From positions 31,000 through 94,999 of the forward strand of contig JAZRUG010000027.1 of assembly GCA_045652425.1 (NCBI GenBank): a DNA stretch of 64,000 nucleotides. Direction: 5' to 3'. This DNA comes from RGIG1995 sp045652425 (GTDB lineage Bacteria > Bacillota > Clostridia > Oscillospirales > CAG-272). The notes beneath the pieces are model-generated. The model was not told where the DNA came from. It saw nothing but the letters and a program-made list of their open reading frames with translations, and ran no database searches. Shown here piece after piece: positions 61,929-64,000 of this stretch (position 1 is its first letter; the number at the start of each line of letters is the position of its first letter). A program made the position numbers and the translations under genes.

Positions 61929-62711
61929 CTACTGTCCCAACGAAGCTTTTAACGCTTCCGCTTTCTCCCGGATAGAATCATCTTCAGCAGCCGTCAAAGC
62001 TTGTGCCTTTTTGCGTGAACTTGCTAACGCCGCTTCAAAAAATTCATCTGTATCAAAAGAGGATTCCTTTGGTTTGGCTATACTGTTCAGATAACCCTCA
62101 AACTTATTACCGAAAAGCGTTTCAGGTCTTAAATACTGCTCGTAGTCTGTCCCTTTCCACTTTGCGTATTGGTTATCTATAGCGGTTTTAAAATCCTCTA
62201 CAGTCAAGCCGTCTATCTCGTTAAATCGTGCTTTTATACAGTCTTGCGTTTTCTTTGTCTTGTAAGAGTATTTTGTGCCAAGTTTTGTGTTGAGATAATC
62301 TATAATATTTTTTATATTATCTAATAGAGTATTAGAATCTATATTATTGGGTAAACTTTGTTTATCACCCCCCGGTAAACTTTGTTGTATGGGGTAGTCA
62401 ACTTTGTTTACCACCGTAGTAAACTTTGTTGCATAGTACTCACAAAACTTTACTCCGTTGATTATCTTATCTGTTTTAACGATATACCCTTTTTCTGTTA
62501 AGGATTTAAGACAGTTATATACACTTTGTTTTGTGCTATTGGTCCAATCAGCCAAGTATTGTACGCTACCGTTAAAAACTTGATTGTCTGCTTGTGAAAA
62601 GCCGTAGATTATGGCATATACTAAAAGCTCGTTACCCTTTAACTGTAAGTCCTTTACCATAAATCCCTGTACAGAAATATAGTTTTCTCGGTTTACTTTG
62701 CTTTCCGCCAA
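61929..62711 (-). CDS. Phage replication protein with HTH and phage C-terminal domain
   Basis: A 260-residue protein. N-terminal winged-helix (YLADWTNSTKQSVYNCLKSLTEKGYI, about 45-75); C-terminal region IIDYLNTKLGTKYSYKTKKTQ ... YEQYLRPETLFGNKFEGYLN is the conserved phage C-terminal (Phg_2220) domain of DnaD-like replication initiators. Unusual stretch of Gln/Asn-Leu repeats between the two. Likely binds the phage origin and recruits the helicase. Confidence 0.85.
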   Translation of the reverse strand: MAESKVNRENYISVQGFMVKDLQLKGNELLVYAIIYGFSQADNQVFNGSVQYLADWTNSTKQSVYNCLKSLTEKGYIVKTDKIINGVKFCEYYATKFTTVVNKVDYPIQQSLPGGDKQSLPNNIDSNTLLDNIKNIIDYLNTKLGTKYSYKTKKTQDCIKARFNEIDGLTVEDFKTAIDNQYAKWKGTDYEQYLRPETLFGNKFEGYLNSIAKPKESSFDTDEFFEAALASSRKKAQALTAAEDDSIREKAEALKASLGQ

Positions 62712-62930
62712 TTAAGACACCCCCTCAACAAGCTCCACCGCTTCGGCATCTGCTACCGTTACGCTGTTTTTTGTGCGATCAACCAACTCTACTTGTAAAA
62801 CGGTTTTGTATTTGTTTGGTCTTGGTTCTATTACTCTGTAGATATAGGCGGCTATTCTCTTGTAGATTATGCCTTTGTATTTGACCGGGGAGAAGTCTAT
62901 CATTGCTTTTTTGATTTCTTCGCTTGTCAT
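62712..62930 (-). CDS. Small phage protein, 72 residues
   Basis: ATGA overlap with the previous gene; its stop precedes the replication gene directly. Short basic beta-rich protein (IIYKRIAAYIYRVIEPRPNK). Unrecognised. Confidence 0.6.
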   Translation of the reverse strand: MTSEEIKKAMIDFSPVKYKGIIYKRIAAYIYRVIEPRPNKYKTVLQVELVDRTKNSVTVADAEAVELVEGVS

Positions 62931-63247
62931 TCAACCGCTTCTCCTATCGCATAGTTATAAAATACTTCTTCCTTTGCTTCTCGCACTTCTTTGACTTCCG
63001 AACACGCTTGAAGCTCTGGGTGTCTTTCTTGTATCTTCTGCCTTGCACGTTTTACTGTCTCGAAGTACGGAAATTTCAGTTTCTTTATGTTGCAAAGGAA
63101 ATAAGGAACGGTTATTGTGTTTAAATCTCTGCCCCCAGCAAACCTTTCAAGCACCTTGAGATATAAATAACTGTCGCTGTTTCTTGTGTCGGGAATATCA
63201 GTCAATACCTCTTTAACCACTTTAGATACCTTCATCAAATTCTTCAT
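62927..63247 (-). CDS. Small phage protein, 106 residues
   Basis: Overlaps the nuclease gene by 26 bases; AAAGGA upstream. Helical N-terminus (KVVKEVLTDIPDTRNSDSY), Glu-rich C-terminus. This place before a replication protein is common for phage proteins of unknown role. Confidence 0.6.
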   Translation of the reverse strand: MKNLMKVSKVVKEVLTDIPDTRNSDSYLYLKVLERFAGGRDLNTITVPYFLCNIKKLKFPYFETVKRARQKIQERHPELQACSEVKEVREAKEEVFYNYAIGEAVE

Positions 63248-63620
63248 AGGGGTGTATCCTTTCTTTATAATCTTTTAACTCTAAGTCTCGAAAAGTCATA
63301 CTTGCTTCAAATTCCTTGTATATCTCCATAAAGGAGTCAAATTCTAAAGTAACAAGAATATTGCAATTATTCTTTTTATGGAATACCGCAGGTATTTCGC
63401 CGTCTTTGGCATCGTTCTTTGCTTGTGCTATCCACTTATACAAAGCCATTTGCTCAACCGCTTTAGCTTCAACGTGTATGTATGGGAGTCCTATTACGTC
63501 GGCATCACCATTAGCACCGCAATACTGCTGCCCTCGTCTGCAATCGTAGCCGTATTCGTTAAACTTTTTAGCTAAGGCCCGTTCGAAACGTTTGCCTTTT
63601 TCTCTTGAGTTAATCGGCAT
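63222..63620 (-). CDS. Holliday-junction-resolvase-like nuclease
   Basis: A 132-residue PD-(D/E)xK protein. SREKGKRFERALAKKF (Glu), GDADVIGL (Asp) and IHVEAKAVE (ExK) form the active site; N-terminal pattern resembles phage resolvases. GGAG in the tail of the upstream gene serves as ribosome site. It resolves branched DNA during phage replication. Confidence 0.87.
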   Translation of the reverse strand: MPINSREKGKRFERALAKKFNEYGYDCRRGQQYCGANGDADVIGLPYIHVEAKAVEQMALYKWIAQAKNDAKDGEIPAVFHKKNNCNILVTLEFDSFMEIYKEFEASMTFRDLELKDYKERIHPYEEFDEGI

Positions 63621-63621
63621 A

Positions 63622-64000
63622 TTAACACTCCTTAAATTCGCCGTCTATAAGCTTGTAGTATGTATCTTCTTTGATAACCTCTCCGTCAACTTGTACCGTC
63701 TTAACGCATACGGGGGTGTATTCTCCGTCAATCCATTTCCACTCAGACAAGGTTATCCAACTGCCTTTTTTGGCTTTAACCATTCCGTTATTACCGGCAC
63801 AACAGATAACGGCATTTTTACCGCTTGAGCCTATCTTTGCGTAATCACCGCTTGAGCCTATCTTTGCGTAATCACCGCTTGAGCCTATCTGTGCGTAATA
63901 ACCGCTTGAGCCTATCTGTGCGTAATAACCGCTTGAGCCTATCTGTGCGTAATAACCGCTTGAGCCTATCTGTGCGTAATAACCGCTTGAGCCTATCTGT
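63622..64000 (-). CDS. Partial protein with 9-residue tandem repeats (GYYAQIGSS)
   Basis: The 3' part of a gene entering from the right edge. At least seven copies of a 27-base unit encode G-[YD]-Y-A-[QK]-I-G-S-S, ending at about 63,820. A C-terminal domain of about 60 residues follows (AVICCAGNNGMVKAKKGSW; VDGEVIKEDTYYKLIDGEF) and a stop at 63,622. Similar repeat proteins in phages are thought to form beta-solenoids. The start is out of the window, so total length is unknown. Confidence 0.8.
   Translation of the reverse strand, partial: QIGSSGYYAQIGSSGYYAQIGSSGYYAQIGSSGYYAQIGSSGDYAKIGSSGDYAKIGSSGKNAVICCAGNNGMVKAKKGSWITLSEWKWIDGEYTPVCVKTVQVDGEVIKEDTYYKLIDGEFKEC
63821..64000. repeat. Tandem 27-bp in-frame repeat
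   Basis: CCGCTTGAGCCTATCT recurs every 27 bases at 63,821, 63,848, 63,875, 63,902, 63,929, 63,956 and 63,983. The last units to the left differ slightly. In frame with the partial gene; it continues off the edge. Confidence 0.9.

Noticed and set aside
63821..64000. Possible CRISPR-like array (regular 27-base repeats)
   Set aside because: There are no spacers between units, the period is a multiple of three and the repeats are in frame with a protein that continues to a stop; this is a coding repeat.
1..64000. tRNA or rRNA genes
   Set aside because: No cloverleaf-type GTTCGAATC segments or rRNA-like stretches were noticed on reading; a tRNAscan run would be needed to exclude one fully.

Overview
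The window looks like a chromosome segment of a low-GC, gut-type Clostridia (Bacillota). Supporting signs are strong GGAGG ribosome sites, TTG/GTG starts, sigma-A promoters with TATAAT at 17-nt spacing, an LTA-synthase-like enzyme, short lipoproteins and many AzlCD, AraC and Tag-type genes. About half is host DNA (1 to about 31.8 kb) and half is a prophage (about 31.8 kb to the right edge, not complete in the window).

Host part. 50-5,683 (minus) is a putative operon: an SPFH-SHOCT protein, a membrane protein, a zinc-ribbon/membrane protein, a zinc-ribbon/TPR/TIR protein and a small membrane protein. It is preceded by a structured RNA with its own promoter and terminator. 5.98-9.8 kb is a decaying surface-glycosylation cassette (broken GtrB-like glycosyltransferase, frameshifted multi-pass membrane protein, intact acyltransferase) flanked by a short direct repeat. 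9.9-24.9 kb carries single-gene units: a DUF5714-phosphatase fusion, nucleotidyltransferase, carbohydrate-binding lipoprotein, AraC regulator, CoA-transferase, 3-methyladenine glycosylase, SstT, ComB-like phosphatase, monooxygenase, PHP protein, LRR lipoprotein, polysaccharide deacetylase and an LTA-synthase-like pair. 25.1-28.7 kb holds two AzlCD exporters facing each other around an amidohydrolase and a palindromic MITE-like element; a metallophosphoesterase follows.

The most interesting signal is a structured RNA present twice: 5,705-5,900 (minus) and 30,769-30,982 (plus). Both copies have a TATAAT box ending exactly 6 nt before the first base of a long closing stem, the same order of nested stems, a nearly identical apical segment (AAAAATGCAAATTCC) fully complementary over 15 nt to a conserved 3' segment (GGAGTTTGC[A/G]TTTTT), and then an intrinsic terminator just before the ribosome site of an operon. 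Both operons contain a protein ending in a SHOCT domain. I cannot assign it to a known RNA family from sequence alone.

Prophage. The gene order (minus strand from 55.1 kb down to 32.1 kb) is terminase small and large subunits, a long portal, scaffold, capsid, tailspike, tail fibre, connector, nozzle-like protein, internal coiled-coil protein, a 2,275-residue polyvalent protein and a lysis cassette. There is no tape measure, tube or sheath gene, so this is a short-tailed (podovirus-like) phage. A rightward early block (56.3-60.2 kb) encodes small proteins, a PcfK/PcfJ pair and YopX. The leftward block 60.2-64 kb encodes a late-regulator-like protein, a membrane-anchored dUTPase, Lar, a replication protein, a nuclease and, at the edge, a 9-residue-repeat protein. 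The integrase and repressor are not in the window.
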